NCBI GenBank assembly: GCA_015179125.1
Contig: WHVA01000372.1
Location: forward strand, 1 to 64,000
DNA length: 64,000 nt
Direction: 5' to 3'
Source of the DNA: Gautieria morchelliformis
Taxonomy: Eukaryota > Basidiomycota > Agaricomycetes > Gomphales > Gomphaceae
This document shows, piece by piece, positions 44,721 to 56,376 of this stretch. The stretch's first letter is position 1. Each line of letters opens with the position of its first letter. The notes under the pieces are model-generated. The model had not been told where the DNA came from. It saw only the letters and a program-made list of their open reading frames with translations, and searched no databases. The position numbers and the translations under genes were made by a program.

Positions 44721-45204
44721 TGTAAGGGCAACCCTAGCTGGCTGTGGAGATCACACTACCACACAACTGACAAGGGGAAATCTGAAGTATTAAATGAACA
44801 GAGTATACAAGAGAAGGGATTCATTCTCACCTGACAAGGGGAAATCTGAAGAGAAAAGTCTAAGGACCCCCAATGTCAGTGAGCCTGTATTATACTACGC
44901 TCCATAGCCAGGGACAACACTCGGCACTCGCCATCAACCCTACATCCCCCTGACCTCCCTGACCCTTGATCGACCCTTGATGCCACCTACTACGCAAGCC
45001 ACTTGACTCCTGACACTGTTCCGAAAGTGGAGTCAGAAATTGAAGTGGAATTGGCAAGGCAAATGGAACTGGTGGAAGTTCCCCCCAAAGCATAACCATT
45101 TCCAAAAACGAAGTCGGAAATTGAAGCGGAACTGGAAGTGAAATCAAAAATGGAGTTGGAACTTGGTGCAGTGTCGGAACTGGAAAACAGGGTGTCCCCT
45201 GACA
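44721..45204 (-). repeat. 5' LTR of the family C element
   Basis: 484 bp; longer than the 3' LTR by an internal duplication around CTGACAAGGGGAAATCTGAAG, also found in the solo LTR at 36042. Confidence 0.8.
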
Positions 45205-45697
45205 CATAGTGTGTGTGGAAGAGGTTGTGATTTCCAAGTTGCTATCTCTGATTCCATAGCCACCTATGGTGGTGGAATGCCATATGACTGCTGGTCTTCT
45301 TATGAGAGACTTTTCTGCTCTAAGGGCCACCCTTGGGCATTGCAAAGATCACACAATCATGTGGGCTGACAGAGGGGAAATCCAAGGAGAAAAGCCTAAG
45401 GACCCCTGCTGCTAGCAAGCCTATAATATATTACACTTGATGCAGTCAGGGTGATCACTCGGTACTCACCAGTGACCCTGCATGCCCCCTCAAAATCCTC
45501 TCTGACCCTGGATGTCTCATACTATTTCAAGTCGCTTCGTCTCCAGTGCTATTCTGAGAGCAGAAGTGTAGAAGCAGAGCAGAAGTGGCAAGATGTTCAG
45601 AACGGATGGACATGGTCCTGGGAGCAGAAGCAGAATCAGAAACACAGAAGTGAAACTGAGAGCAGAGTCAGAAGTGGAAAAGGGGGTCCCCCTGACA
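45205..45697 (-). repeat. Second leader fragment and LTR, tandem to the family C element
   Basis: 45205-45318 resembles the leader at 44610-44720 (GGAAGAGGTTG, CTATCTC, GAGACTTTTCTGC). It is followed by a more diverged LTR, 45319-45697, ending CCCTGACA. This LTR-internal-LTR-internal-LTR pattern suggests an older related insertion. Confidence 0.6.
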
Positions 45698-46524
45698 ACC
45701 TCCCCATTGTTTCACATTTGTATCATCAATTAGTTCAATTGTATATGTCTCCCCTATTTGTAACTTGAGATCCACCATGACCTCTTTCCCATTCACTGAT
45801 AGCATACATGTCTTTGGTATAAGCAGTTTACATTGGTAAGTATGTTCTCCAGTTCAATTATCATATGTCTACCTTATGCTTATTTTTCCTTTTTTTTTAT
45901 AATCCAATTTATTTTCTATTGGGGCAATGCCCTATATAAGACAACACATACAAAGTGCTGGTCTCAAATGAATGCTCTATCTACCCTATTTTTCTCAGTC
46001 TCTACTTGAGCTCCACAGGCAAGGCCCTTGGGCATTTCCATGCCTATGTGGGTGGGGTGAGATATTTCCATGTGTTCTGTTCACCTGCTCCTGCTCTCCC
46101 CTCTACCCTGCCCTTTCTTACCCTCTACATTATATAACCTTGCACATTGTAAATAACACCTTCTGTCCTCCCCTCCAGACCACTATCTCTGAGAAAAAGG
46201 ACTTGTACTTTACTCATGAGCCTTCACCTCTCACTTTCACATCTTCGGTTTGAGTCATCATCATGCTGTTGGCAAAGGCCTCTGAAGGAGAGCCACTGTT
46301 TGTCTCTGGACAGCCTTTCCACAAAGCCTCACACATTACTCCGTCAAGCAACATGAGCCATTCACTACAACTGTAAATTAGAGTACTTTACTTGGAACAC
46401 CCTCTACTTTCTGGTTCAGCATTCTTTGCAATGCAACATACTTCACTGTACAAGGTGTTCAGGCATTCACAGTTTGCATGCATCCAGTATTTGCTGATAC
46501 ACAATATTAACCCCAATCTTGACA
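45698..46524 (-). repeat. Family B LTR fragment (minus) with a poly(A)-type insertion
   Basis: Ends CCAATCTTGACA at 46524 and follows the order of the reference family B LTR. A segment at about 45889-46212 is foreign. On the minus strand it ends in a run of A residues after AATAAATTGG, as a retroposed sequence would. Confidence 0.5.
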
Positions 46525-47838
46525 ATGGTACACTACTTCTTGTGCTGGTATGGGCTAGCAGTGTGACTTGTCCAATGAGATTCATCTGTACATGGCCCCT
46601 TCCATGTAGAACTTGTGAGCTGAAGGTTGAATACGGCAGCGGCACCAATGTTCAAGAACAGCGGGGCCATAGCAGTGCATCAACGTCGGCTCAGTCTATT
46701 CATACTGGCGAACCACCTGGACACGATGGGAATCCACGCACTAATTTGCCAGGGATATGAGACATGCCACTAATTGGGAGACATTTGTCTTCGAGTAATG
46801 GAACAGCGTATACGGCAGTTAGCGACAGATATGAGTTGAAGTTACTTACCCGATGATGGTGGGTATGTGTATGCCAGTCGTCCCATGTGAACTGTCAAAG
46901 CCCTACCGAAGCGATAGCAGAGGGGAATTCTCATCTGTATATTTGCCCAAGCCGATTATAGGTATCGTTGAATTCCATGAATAACGTTGTCAAGTGTTGC
47001 CAGACGATGAAGCGGCGTAGCATGAGTCTAAGCGTTCCGTATTCCGGTATGAACATTGGGAAGATCGGGTAGTTTGGCGAAGCGTGATAAACTGCCGCGC
47101 GAGAAATAAACCTAAATCGTGTGAGGTTCAGCGCTCCTTTGTGAGAGTTCCCGCGTCCGTTGCTTATTATACCAATTGACACGGCCTTCTTGAACGGAAG
47201 CGAAGATGGACAGCTCTGAGAAGGTTGATGTAAGAAATTCCCCATCCGGGTTCTTCCTTCTTGAGTAGAGCATGTACTGTATACACACTCACGTGGGTGA
47301 CCAAAAGATGTCAATATTCTTGGTGTCTTATCAGCGCCCCAGGTCTAGTATGCGACAATAGAAAGATCAAATGATACTAAGTGCACAATAAACAAAACAA
47401 CACCCCACTGGGGTGGTGGACGTTGGCCAGTACTTGCCAAATGGGCCTCCAGTGCGCAGCGTGGGTGCAGAATCTTCATTTCTTTTACGTTTCAAATTGA
47501 GGAGTTAGTTTGGATATGTAGATCGCCAACCCTCCCGTTGTTCGAGAAGTCACCCGATATACCGGGACATCATTGGCAAGCATCTAATTTCCGTGAGCTA
47601 TGGATAGCGAATGGACAGATCCATGTCCCCGAAACTAACCGAACTCGCCAACAGATACGGAGCCATGCCGCAGAGACCACCCGAGAATGTTGTTGATGTG
47701 CCTTAGCACCGAATGCTTGTATAAAAAATCATCATTGAATTAGGATATGTATCTGAACATGAGTTGAATTGTGCCCAGGAGGTGCAATGGTTGGGTTCAA
47801 TCCCACCTGATCAACTTGAACCGAATGATGATTACTTG
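46525..47838. other. No recognised gene
   Basis: A minus-strand frame of 127 residues (47314-46931) has balanced composition but no domain I know. Sequence character changes here from repeats to host-like. Confidence 0.4.
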
Positions 47839-49308
47839 CTAGTAGGCTAGATCCAAAACCTCGCTCCTGGAACGCGATTTTGAATCCAAGAATGGCTTTT
47901 CGCCAATGCTGACCACACGGTCGCCTGCTCTGCGGCTATTGCCATAATCATTTCTGTGGAACTTTCTAGTCATCCTATACACCAATGATTTAGAAGGAAC
48001 GCTTACGTTGCCGTGTGATATGTGCTTCGATTATCCCAAATGGCAACATCGTTAGCTTCCCAACGATACCGCACTTGCAAATCGTGGTTCTCCGAGATAT
48101 GTTTGAAAAGATATTCCAATAGTGCATCTGATTCCTCCGGGAGCAATTCCACGATTCGCTTCGTAAAACTGGTGGACAAAGGTTTAAATTTGACGTTATG
48201 GTGGCATGAATTACCCACGTTTTGTTGACAAAAAGACACTTAAAGCCTGTCACCGGATTGGTCCGGATAACAGGACTACGCTGGCGTTAGGCGAAACACG
48301 AAACGTAAGACTATTCCAGACTCACTGCACGGCAGTTAAATCGGATCCGGTGTTGTCAGGGGATCCGCGTGGGTCATGAATAGCTTGCCCATTCTGTTTT
48401 GCATACTGAACATACATCGCTTAGCACGAAGGTTCTTAATAACAGTCATAATTTACCTCAACGAAGAAATCGGCATTATGAATCGCCGTCAGACCTTCCA
48501 AGAAAGACCTCAGGGTAGGCGAGAGACGATCATAGGCTTCGTAACCGCTGGGGACGTCTTAGCGATAGTCAATATAGCCACGAGAATACCCACCTGGCCC
48601 ACTGTAAACAACGTCCATCGTAAAGCATGTTGCAGAGCGACAATGTAATTCGTGCTCACCAATGTGTCACCGCCAACTAGCAAAAGAATCGTCAGCCCTA
48701 ACTGATTATTGACTTATTAAATCAAGTACCTGGTGGAAGCAGATGCATCTTGAGAAGCTAATGGATAGGTGGTCAGCTTCGTGGGCTGACCAAGGAAATC
48801 GCAGTCCCCACAGTATAATCGGCCGGAACGTGCTCAAAGGTGATATCAGAGTGCCATCCATTGCTGGCACGATTGCCTTTCATATAGTCTGCACGAGCGA
48901 TACCCCTGGTACGTGCAACACAGCGCGTTAGCACCGACCATGACACCGAGATGCCGCAACGCACCCTTCAGAGGAGATAACAGATATATCTGCGCCCAGC
49001 TCAGGCGTTGACTCGGAAATGGGATGTTTATGAAGCGTGCTTGTCGTTGGCTTGCCGGATAGTGTTCCAAGTCGCGAGCCAAGCTCCTTAAGTTGTCTGA
49101 CAGAAAGTCTCTGGTTCTTGAAGAATACGACTCCACGGTGAGATACCAAAGTTGCGAGGTCGCGAAGGAATATGTCAGAATTGGTATGGACAAGGATATC
49201 ACAGAGCTGGACGTTGGGGCTTGTGAACAGAGTACCAATCGCAGGCGTCTCATCTCGCGAGTCAAACTCTGAGAGGGATCCAAGGAGAGAGAATGGAGCT
49301 GGGGCCAT
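47839..49308 (-). CDS. TauD/TfdA-type Fe(II)/2-oxoglutarate dioxygenase
   Basis: Ten exons on the minus strand: 49308-48965, 48905-48812, 48748-48730, 48676-48660, 48601-48594, 48547-48457, 48405-48326, 48275-48219, 48168-48007, 47953-47839. The sum is 987 nt (328 residues), fully in frame. The metal triad is present: WHSD (His, Asp) and RSTYHT (distal His). Other family motifs are DLATLVSHRGVVFFKNQ, LSGKPTTSTLHKHP, DITFEHVPADYT, PPVGGDTLWASGYEAYDRLS, AVHPVIRTNPVTGFK and a C-terminal DRVVSIGEKPF containing the probable 2-oxoglutarate-binding Arg. Substrates in fungi include sulfonates, but this is not readable here. Three consecutive exons are 19, 17 and 8 nt. The start could be further upstream, since a family-like RFHDKDPDY is coded near 49400. 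Confidence 0.88.
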
Positions 49309-51198
49309 GGTGGTGACGATGGTGGGAGGGAAGCCAGATATAGTGGCAATTCGGGTGTTTTTTTATTGCGTAAGAACGGAACGCAATAATCAGGGTCTTT
49401 GTCGTGGAATCGATTGGAAAGCCGCGGGGCGGGCTTGTAAGCTGGGTATAGCACGCCAGAAGCACGCCAATCTGCGACACCGGTCACGATTGGTTCGCCA
49501 AAAGCCGAAACGTACCTGCATAATAATAAGGTCACGTGACCGCAAGGACTGCCTGCCAGTGCATGTTTGTTTTGTATTATTAGCCAAGGCATCAATTTCT
49601 ACTCACCGTGGGTCTTGAAATCCACACAGAAACAGTATCTTGCTAAGTAAGGGGCTGCGCGCCCTCCGAGACCTTCCGTTAGGGACACAAATGTATAGTA
49701 ACGTACGCAACGTAGAAATCAGGCTATGTTGTTCACATGAGGCCCAGTCGTGCCACTGTACAGAGGGGCCCAACGGCCCGTCTCCGCACGTTCACTTGCT
49801 TAGTTCAGTTCGGTCCAGCCTCATGATCAAGGTAAAGTTGGGACGTAGTAAAACAATGGAAACTTACGACAAGCTGCTGTCATAGGCGTGGGTGCCATTT
49901 AGAACCCAAAATGGATAAAACTACAAGTCGATCTCCGTCTGCCAAGCCACTTTCATATCAGATATGCTTGGACTGCCCGTGGTAAGGCTGGCTCATCACT
50001 GTAGAAGATGACCGGATTCACAAAGGGCTAACGAAAATTAAGCTTACTAGAGAAACGTGCCTGGACAGGACGAGCCTCTTAACGGTGAATGATAGTTGGC
50101 GATAAGTAGTGCAGCTAGAGGTAAACGGGAAGATGAAGACACTTTAATGGCTTTCTTACGGTCAGAAGAGGAAGTCTCTGGCGCGATCTCTAATCTGGGT
50201 ACACTCCATTTGATTCACCCACTGGGTAAGTCGATATGGAAGTTTGGGGCCTGGAAACGACATTGATGCTTGGTTGGCACGAATGTGGAGTGGTGGTGGT
50301 GAGCAAACCATTCCTGTCACGTGACTGTAACTCCTAAGGTGCCTTCGGATTCAGAAGCGCCTTTTTCATCCTCCTACCTGCGCGACCTTCTCAGAGGTGA
50401 TCACTTATCAGAAATTACCACGACCATCAACAATCAACAATCATACATGAAGATGCCAAGTCTGCTACATCTATTTTCCGAGACAAGATGGGTTTGTCGT
50501 TCGCAGGATATTTCCTGTCAATACTTGTGTCAATTTCTTTACTTCGATTCTACCCCCAGTGCACATAGGGGTGCATATCTGCCGGTTCGCTGCACATGGA
50601 CCTCTCTATATGAGTGTTTGACTTCCTACTTTCTCATGTATGTATCAGTGATGGCGGACCAGCTCGCCAACAAGTGGAAGTCTGGAGACTCGATGGTTTC
50701 TTTCCGTTCCTACTAGTCGGAGAGCCCAGAGACCACCAAGGCATATGCCTCATGCAACGGGTTAACCTAAATTAACAAGTTTACTAGTGAGTTGCCAGAT
50801 CCGTTGACTCAGCTGGACCACAATTATAGACAGTACCTAAGAAACCCCCTCGATGTAAGGCCGCATCGCGTAGGGCTGGCCTCAAAGATATTCCCGATGG
50901 TCAGGCCTCAGGGAACCTTGAAGCTGTCGAATTCACTCCATCTTTGAGTTTGCGCTTCTGCGACCTGGATTTGAGAGCAAACAGCATGATAACAAGCGGG
51001 TATTCCCAGTCTAGTTTTCACGTAAAGGTCATATCTGATTTGCATACCTATGTCTCCTAAGTAACTTCATCAAAGAGTACATGTGGGCTCGATCCAATGA
51101 GAGCAATGGAAGACCAGAAATTTTCTTTACGATGATTAGCTGGCGCGTGATCGTGGGAAACTGGGCAACGGACGCGATCGACGGTTTTCGTTTAGGGC
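49309..51198. other. Intergenic region between divergent host genes
   Basis: Presumably holds promoters for the dioxygenase (minus) and Nup107 (plus). A frame at 50321-50716 has no recognised domain. Confidence 0.45.
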
Positions 51199-54100
51199 AT
51201 GACAGACTCGCTGTACTCCTCTTGTGCTCAGATTTTCTACGCTTTCCAATCTTCTCAGGGCGATATCAGCGCTGTACTACATCCCACACATGGCTTCGCA
51301 CCGCGAATGCGAGATGCCTGCCAGAAAGCGTCAGTCCCTTGTATCTCAACACGCGTATTAACTCTAATCAACTGGATTAAGTCTCATCGAAGTGGAGTCA
51401 CGTTCAAGAGACCTTACCTATGAGAGAGATGACCTGGAGTTTTTGAGATTGGAGAGAGACACATGGGATCTGCTTCAGCACATCTACGGGTGAGTGGCAC
51501 GGCAAATGGTCTGTTCTGGTAGTTTTCCATTGATACTCACAGAGCCCGCAAGACATCTGTGTCACCTCTACCCACTGCGCGCGCCCTTCTGCACGAAAAC
51601 CCCTATGCTACCCCGATGAGCCTGGCCAACCATATCATCCATCACTCCCCTATTCTTTCAGAACTAATCATCACACGTGAATGGCTACAAGACACTGCTC
51701 CACCGCCGCAGATCATCGAAACCGCGACTACATACTGGAACTTCACAAAACTAAGCCTGATGCACGCCCGGCGCTCAGGCATTGCGTCAACCCAAGCGAA
51801 GTTAGTCAAGGAGTTGGATCCGGATGTTGTCAATAGAGAGTCTGGCGCTGTCTTGGCGGCTGAGGATGCTGTGAGTGATTGTGAATACCACAGAGACATT
51901 CTGTCTCCTGACGATGTGGGAATTAAGGCGTACGAGAAGGCGCTGGCTCATTCATTGTACACATATATCCGTGCTGGTCAAGGCGAGCAGGCGATGGAGC
52001 TGTGTCGCTCCGCCCGTAGACCTTGGCGTGCTGCAGCTTTACAAGGCTATAAGTTGTTCGACTGGACAGCTTTATGTACGTGAGGTGGTTCATATGATAT
52101 TGCCGGCTTACGACTTGCCCCTTCAGCCAGGAATTTCAACTTGGAAGATGATGCCATGGAGCAGGACCCCAATGTACAGGTGTCGGGGAACAAGCGGCGG
52201 CGATTATGGAAAGCCTCTTGCACTCTGGCAGCTCTCAACGTACACTTTTAACACTCCAGTATGAAACCGCGACGCTAATAGATTCACCTAGAATAAGCTT
52301 TCAGTTTCCGATCGCTTGTTACATGCTGCATTGGCACCTTCTCCTCAGACGCTAGGTGTCCTAACGAAGGAAGGGTGCAAGACATGGGAGGACCATCTCT
52401 GGGCCCGCATCAGCGCTCTCTGCGAAGAAAAGTTGTCAGAAGCAATGGGACGTCTAGGTCCCAACTTCTGGGAGTACGGGACAAAAGCTTTCAATGCACC
52501 AGCGGCGACAGAGGAGGTTGTTATCTCTGAGCATACGACACTTGACGAAGTGCGAAGAGTCCTGGGGAAAATGAGCGAGTTGAATGTAGAAGAGGGGTTA
52601 GTCGCTCTCCATGAGAACGTGAGGAGTCACTGAACATTCTGGCGCAGGCCTGGAGCTGGAGATCCTTTCCATGTTACCCAGCTGCGTGTTGTTCTCGATC
52701 AAGCCGATTCACTTCTCGATGATTTTGGAGATTACCTGGGGTCCTCGGAGCTCCCCCACAGCGCGCCAGAGTCCTTGCATGTGCTCTACAAACTTAGTCC
52801 TCTACTAATGCGAATCTTGACAGATACGCCCGTCTAACACGTTTTTTTTCCCATCTATGCCTCTTCTTCGATCACATTGAGGTCCCTGTGTCTCCGTTGG
52901 CATCACAGAAGATCTTGGAGGCTTACGTCAGCGTCCTCGAGGTGCGTATTCAATATTTCATCTGTGGCTTTTGAGGTCATCATGAATGTAAATGTACTCT
53001 TGTAACAGGACCAAGGCCAGACCGATCTGATAGCCCAGTATGCTGCGGCATTGGGAGACAACGCTGTCAGCCGTTATGCGCTTTTCTTGGCTGAATTGCC
53101 TGTATCAACTTCATCTCACGAACGACGTGGAGCCTTGCTCCGTGCTCATGAGTTTGGACTAGACATTAGTCGAGTAGCCCTTGGAACAGCGGATATGTGC
53201 ATGGATCGAGCATTCAAGGTGCGAACCCGGGTTTTCTAATATACATTGAAACGCACCAACTAGTCTTGGCAGGCCCTCCCCAGCCTTTTGGGACCTTATC
53301 CACCTGTTTCTTCCGATCCCCGCAAGTTATCTGATGCTGAGCAGGCGCTCATCAACGCCACCGACTGGCTCACTTTCCAAGAGTCGACCTATCGTCCTGC
53401 TGTCGTTCGAATCAACTCAGTTCTACGGTACTTTCTGGGCAAGTTGTCGCGTTTGTGTAAGATATGTTCAGTGCAAGTCTTGATGATCTTCTCTGAACAG
53501 GTACCGGGAATTTGCATGCCTGCCATGAGCTGCGTGAACGGCGACCAACCACCTTAAGAGATGACCCGCCCGGCCAACCATCTGATCGTTACGAGTCACT
53601 GCATTTTGAGAGATTCTTTATAGCATGGGCGGCTTTGGGCCTAGCAGACCACCGTGGCTCTCAACTCACGCGCCCCATGGCAAATTCACAAACCCGGGAG
53701 CAAGAGATCAATTTGTACGAGGTCCGCTGAGTATGCCTTGTGTTGTCTGAGCATACTGTCTGACCCCTTTTCCTAGACCACCTTGAAAAGGGCGCAACAA
53801 CAAGTCTTGGACCTGCTCACTCACGGTTGGCTACAGCTGGATCAGCTAGGGGAGACATCTGGTAAAGGTGTGGATACTTGGCCCTGTGTTTTGGTCTGAC
53901 AGGATACTTTAGATGCAACCAGATGGTCTGAATTGGCTCGGGTGAGGGAAATATATATCCCGGAACTAGTTATTCGCCTCCATCGATGCTTATATGACTC
54001 ACGTACCGTGATCCCTCGGTGTGTTTACACTGTCCTGCCACTTCTACTCTGCCCTAACCTCGGTGACAGTAACATCAAGTCGGCGTTGATGCTGGCGAAC

Positions 54101-54250
54101 ATAGTGGCGGACTCACGATATGAGCTCTACGACGCGTTCCAAAATCCATACGGGAATAGGCTAGGAGAATATTTGCAATGCGTCAAAGAGGCTATTCTGG
54201 GAGGACTAGAAGGCGGCAGCTCAGATCCATTTAGGGTCGTCGCAGCCTGA
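51199..54250 (+). CDS. NUP107: Nucleoporin Nup107/Nup84, Y-complex scaffold
   Basis: Thirteen exons: 51199-51329, 51382-51489, 51543-52075, 52127-52239, 52292-52596, 52648-52770, 52824-52941, 53009-53218, 53273-53438, 53501-53721, 53777-53861, 53913-54018, 54070-54250. The total is 2400 nt (799 residues plus stop), in frame throughout. The product is an alpha-solenoid: an N-terminal LYSSCAQIFYAFQSSQGD, YEKALAHSLYTYIRAGQ with ELCRSARRPWRAAAL, TWEDHLWARISALCEEK, NLHACHELRERRP, VREIYIPELVIRLHR, ANIVADSRYELYDAF, and the highly conserved C-terminus GLEGGSSDPFR. It would sit in the Y-shaped Nup84/Nup107-160 complex of the nuclear pore. Intron 9 (53439-53500) uses a GC donor (GCAAGT). No lesion seen; it should be functional and single-copy. 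Confidence 0.93.
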
Positions 54251-55434
54251 AGTGTATATGATACATTGGGAAACAGTTTTACGCGGGACATGGCAATTCA
54301 CTAAGGTCGAAGCTCTGATCTCTTTTTCAAGGGACGTAGAAGCTGGCACGACTCTCTGACCCCATAGTACTGGTACGGTCTCCATGTAGTGTACAAGGGA
54401 GGTGTGTACGGTAAGCTAGGTTGGACCGCGTAGTCGGATGGAACTCGTATAAATAGTAACGGCAAATATAACGCGCGATGTTGAATTCCAAATCACTGAC
54501 ATCTATCTATATCGACGCCCGACGTACCTTGGAATGCACCAACACGGGCACTAGTGTCAGGTAGGTTAGGTTATGTGTCTCTGTTTATCTGGCGAGAAGG
54601 CCACTCAAACACACAATGACCTTGGATGTATTCAATGTTGAGTCTGTAGAAAACAGCCTGGCAGGATATCTGGGAGCGGGTAGCGGAATGGTCTTGGATG
54701 GCGAAAACTGAAGTCCTATGAATGTAAGGATGGACTGCAGTCATGAGTAAAATGAATTTAGGCTGCTGTAAATGAGATTTACAATGACTTCGGCTTAAAA
54801 GAAGATTAGTTTATTCAAACGCACAGAAGTCTGACACACCTATCTAAAGTGCCACCAAAATTACAGTCACTACAAGGCAAGTGAGTCCAAAGTACATATC
54901 CGAGTCACTTGAAACACATTAACCTATTTTGCTGTCATGATATAGCGCGTATATCCGAAGTATGATGAGCGATATGATCACACGGCGTCTTCACTGCCAC
55001 AAAATAGCAAAAAAATGTTAGTACATGGGTGTTCATCAATGCGACATAGCTTTCATTAGTGTGGGGGCCGTGCCTTGGGACCCTGCCTTCGGCCAGTGGA
55101 TGAAATCGCTCTTGGCAAAGTCCCATCAACGCGGCTCCGAGTCTATTTCTCACCTTTAATGGCATGACGAGAGCTGTGACGGAGGAAAATGCGAGAAAGC
55201 ATGCTGGATGGGAACATGGATTCGGGGATAAACCTGGAGGGATATTACTTGCCAGTAGTTCTGGACGGTGAGACTTTGGCTCAAGATCCAGTAGTGTACA
55301 AGTTCTAGTCCGACTCGGGAGTCGGGACTTGCGTGGAGTCGCGGTAACATTCCGGTTCTGGTGACCATCATATCCTGAATCACTTCATGCATCAGGAGAA
55401 AAAACAGGGTGTTGCTTAGCTTCACGTGGCGTAT

Positions 55435-55634
55435 CTAGTAGGACTTTTAGGGCCGTAGCAACCCCCCGCGCCCCCCTGTCACGTACTACCCTTCGTAGTT
55501 GACCTAGTGCCCATCTAGTGCACCATAGTGCCCAGTAGCACCCACGTATGGTTGTGTAAGTGTCTGTAGCCTGCTCATGCTAGCCTGTATAGTTGCGTAG
55601 ATCTTACGGAAGGCTACGGAGGCTACTAGTAGGA
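55435..55634. mobile_element. Candidate short insertion with 9-bp direct repeats
   Basis: CTAGTAGGA occurs at 55435-55443 and 55626-55634, bounding 182 bp. The inner edges share CCGTAGC in inverse orientation (GGGCCGTAGCAAC on the left, GGCTACGGAGG on the right). This fits a small MITE with a 9-bp target duplication but is not proven. Confidence 0.35.
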
Positions 55635-56229
55635 TCCATAAGCAGTGGCACGTAATTTGGGCGCTACTACCAGCGTTTCGTTTTTCGGTGAAGAGAGCCT
55701 CGCACTCTAGTGAGCTCAAAGATCTAAGCCATCAAAGGTATACCTATGTTTTCCAAATTGCTTCCAGATTCGGAGGAAAGGTATCACCGCTGCTGTGCTT
55801 CATATTTCCTACTCCTGCCACGAGCGCTGAAAATATAGCGCGATCACACTAGCACCACCCGGGTGATGACACCGAGGCCAAATACGTCTGCGAGAAGCTA
55901 CAGCTAATCGCGTCGAGGGCTTGCCATCGAACCTGTAGGTTTGCAATACTATGCGCACAATCGACTAATATACACCCCACGCGTGTAGCTTGCGGCGTTA
56001 GTTAATTTATGCATCACACCCATCCCCGGTGGACTTGTTGGATACTGTACGGTAGACAAAGATGCCAGTGACTCACAATACTGATTAATACAAGTTCAAC
56101 AGGCAACGGCACACACCTGGAGCACCCTATCTGCCAGCTGAGGTTGATGGTGATTCACTCCAAAGTTCCCTTACCAGCGTCCAACGACAAGCTCACTATC
56201 AGGTTTACGATGATACTGATCGTCGAGCA

Positions 56230-56376
56230 TATATAACAGCTTCCCATATCAGCTAGGAAAAGTGGACGCCGGTCACCGATCCTTACCATTACCGAATATC
56301 CACCACCTCCACTGTACTATGGATTCACAAATTGCGGAGCTCACTGCGGGGTTTCGGGTCAACATCATCAACAGCA
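56230..56376 (+). other. Orphan promoter and first exon candidate
   Basis: A TATATAA box at 56230-56236 precedes, by about 80 bp, an ATG at 56319 in a good context that opens MDSQIAELTAGFRVNIINS and runs into a GTAAGG donor at 56377. No downstream exon is recognised. Confidence 0.25.

Larger units (their letters stand above)
39040..45204 (-). mobile_element. Ty3/gypsy chromovirus (family C), fossil
   Basis: A 6165-bp minus-strand element bounded by LTRs at 44721-45204 (5') and 39040-39460 (3'). The order on the minus strand is gag, protease, RT, RNase H, integrase, chromodomain. It looks complete in outline but decayed, with many breaks. Flanks GAGTC and CATAG do not match, and a further leader-plus-LTR copy lies directly beyond 45204, so recombination between copies is likely. 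Confidence 0.85.

Noticed and set aside
46931-47314. 127-codon minus-strand ORF near the dioxygenase
   Set aside because: Balanced composition, but no recognisable family, no introns and no conserved motif, so it is kept only as a note in the gap entry.
50321-50716. 131-codon ORF between the dioxygenase and Nup107
   Set aside because: No domain seen, and it occupies the expected promoter region of the divergent pair.
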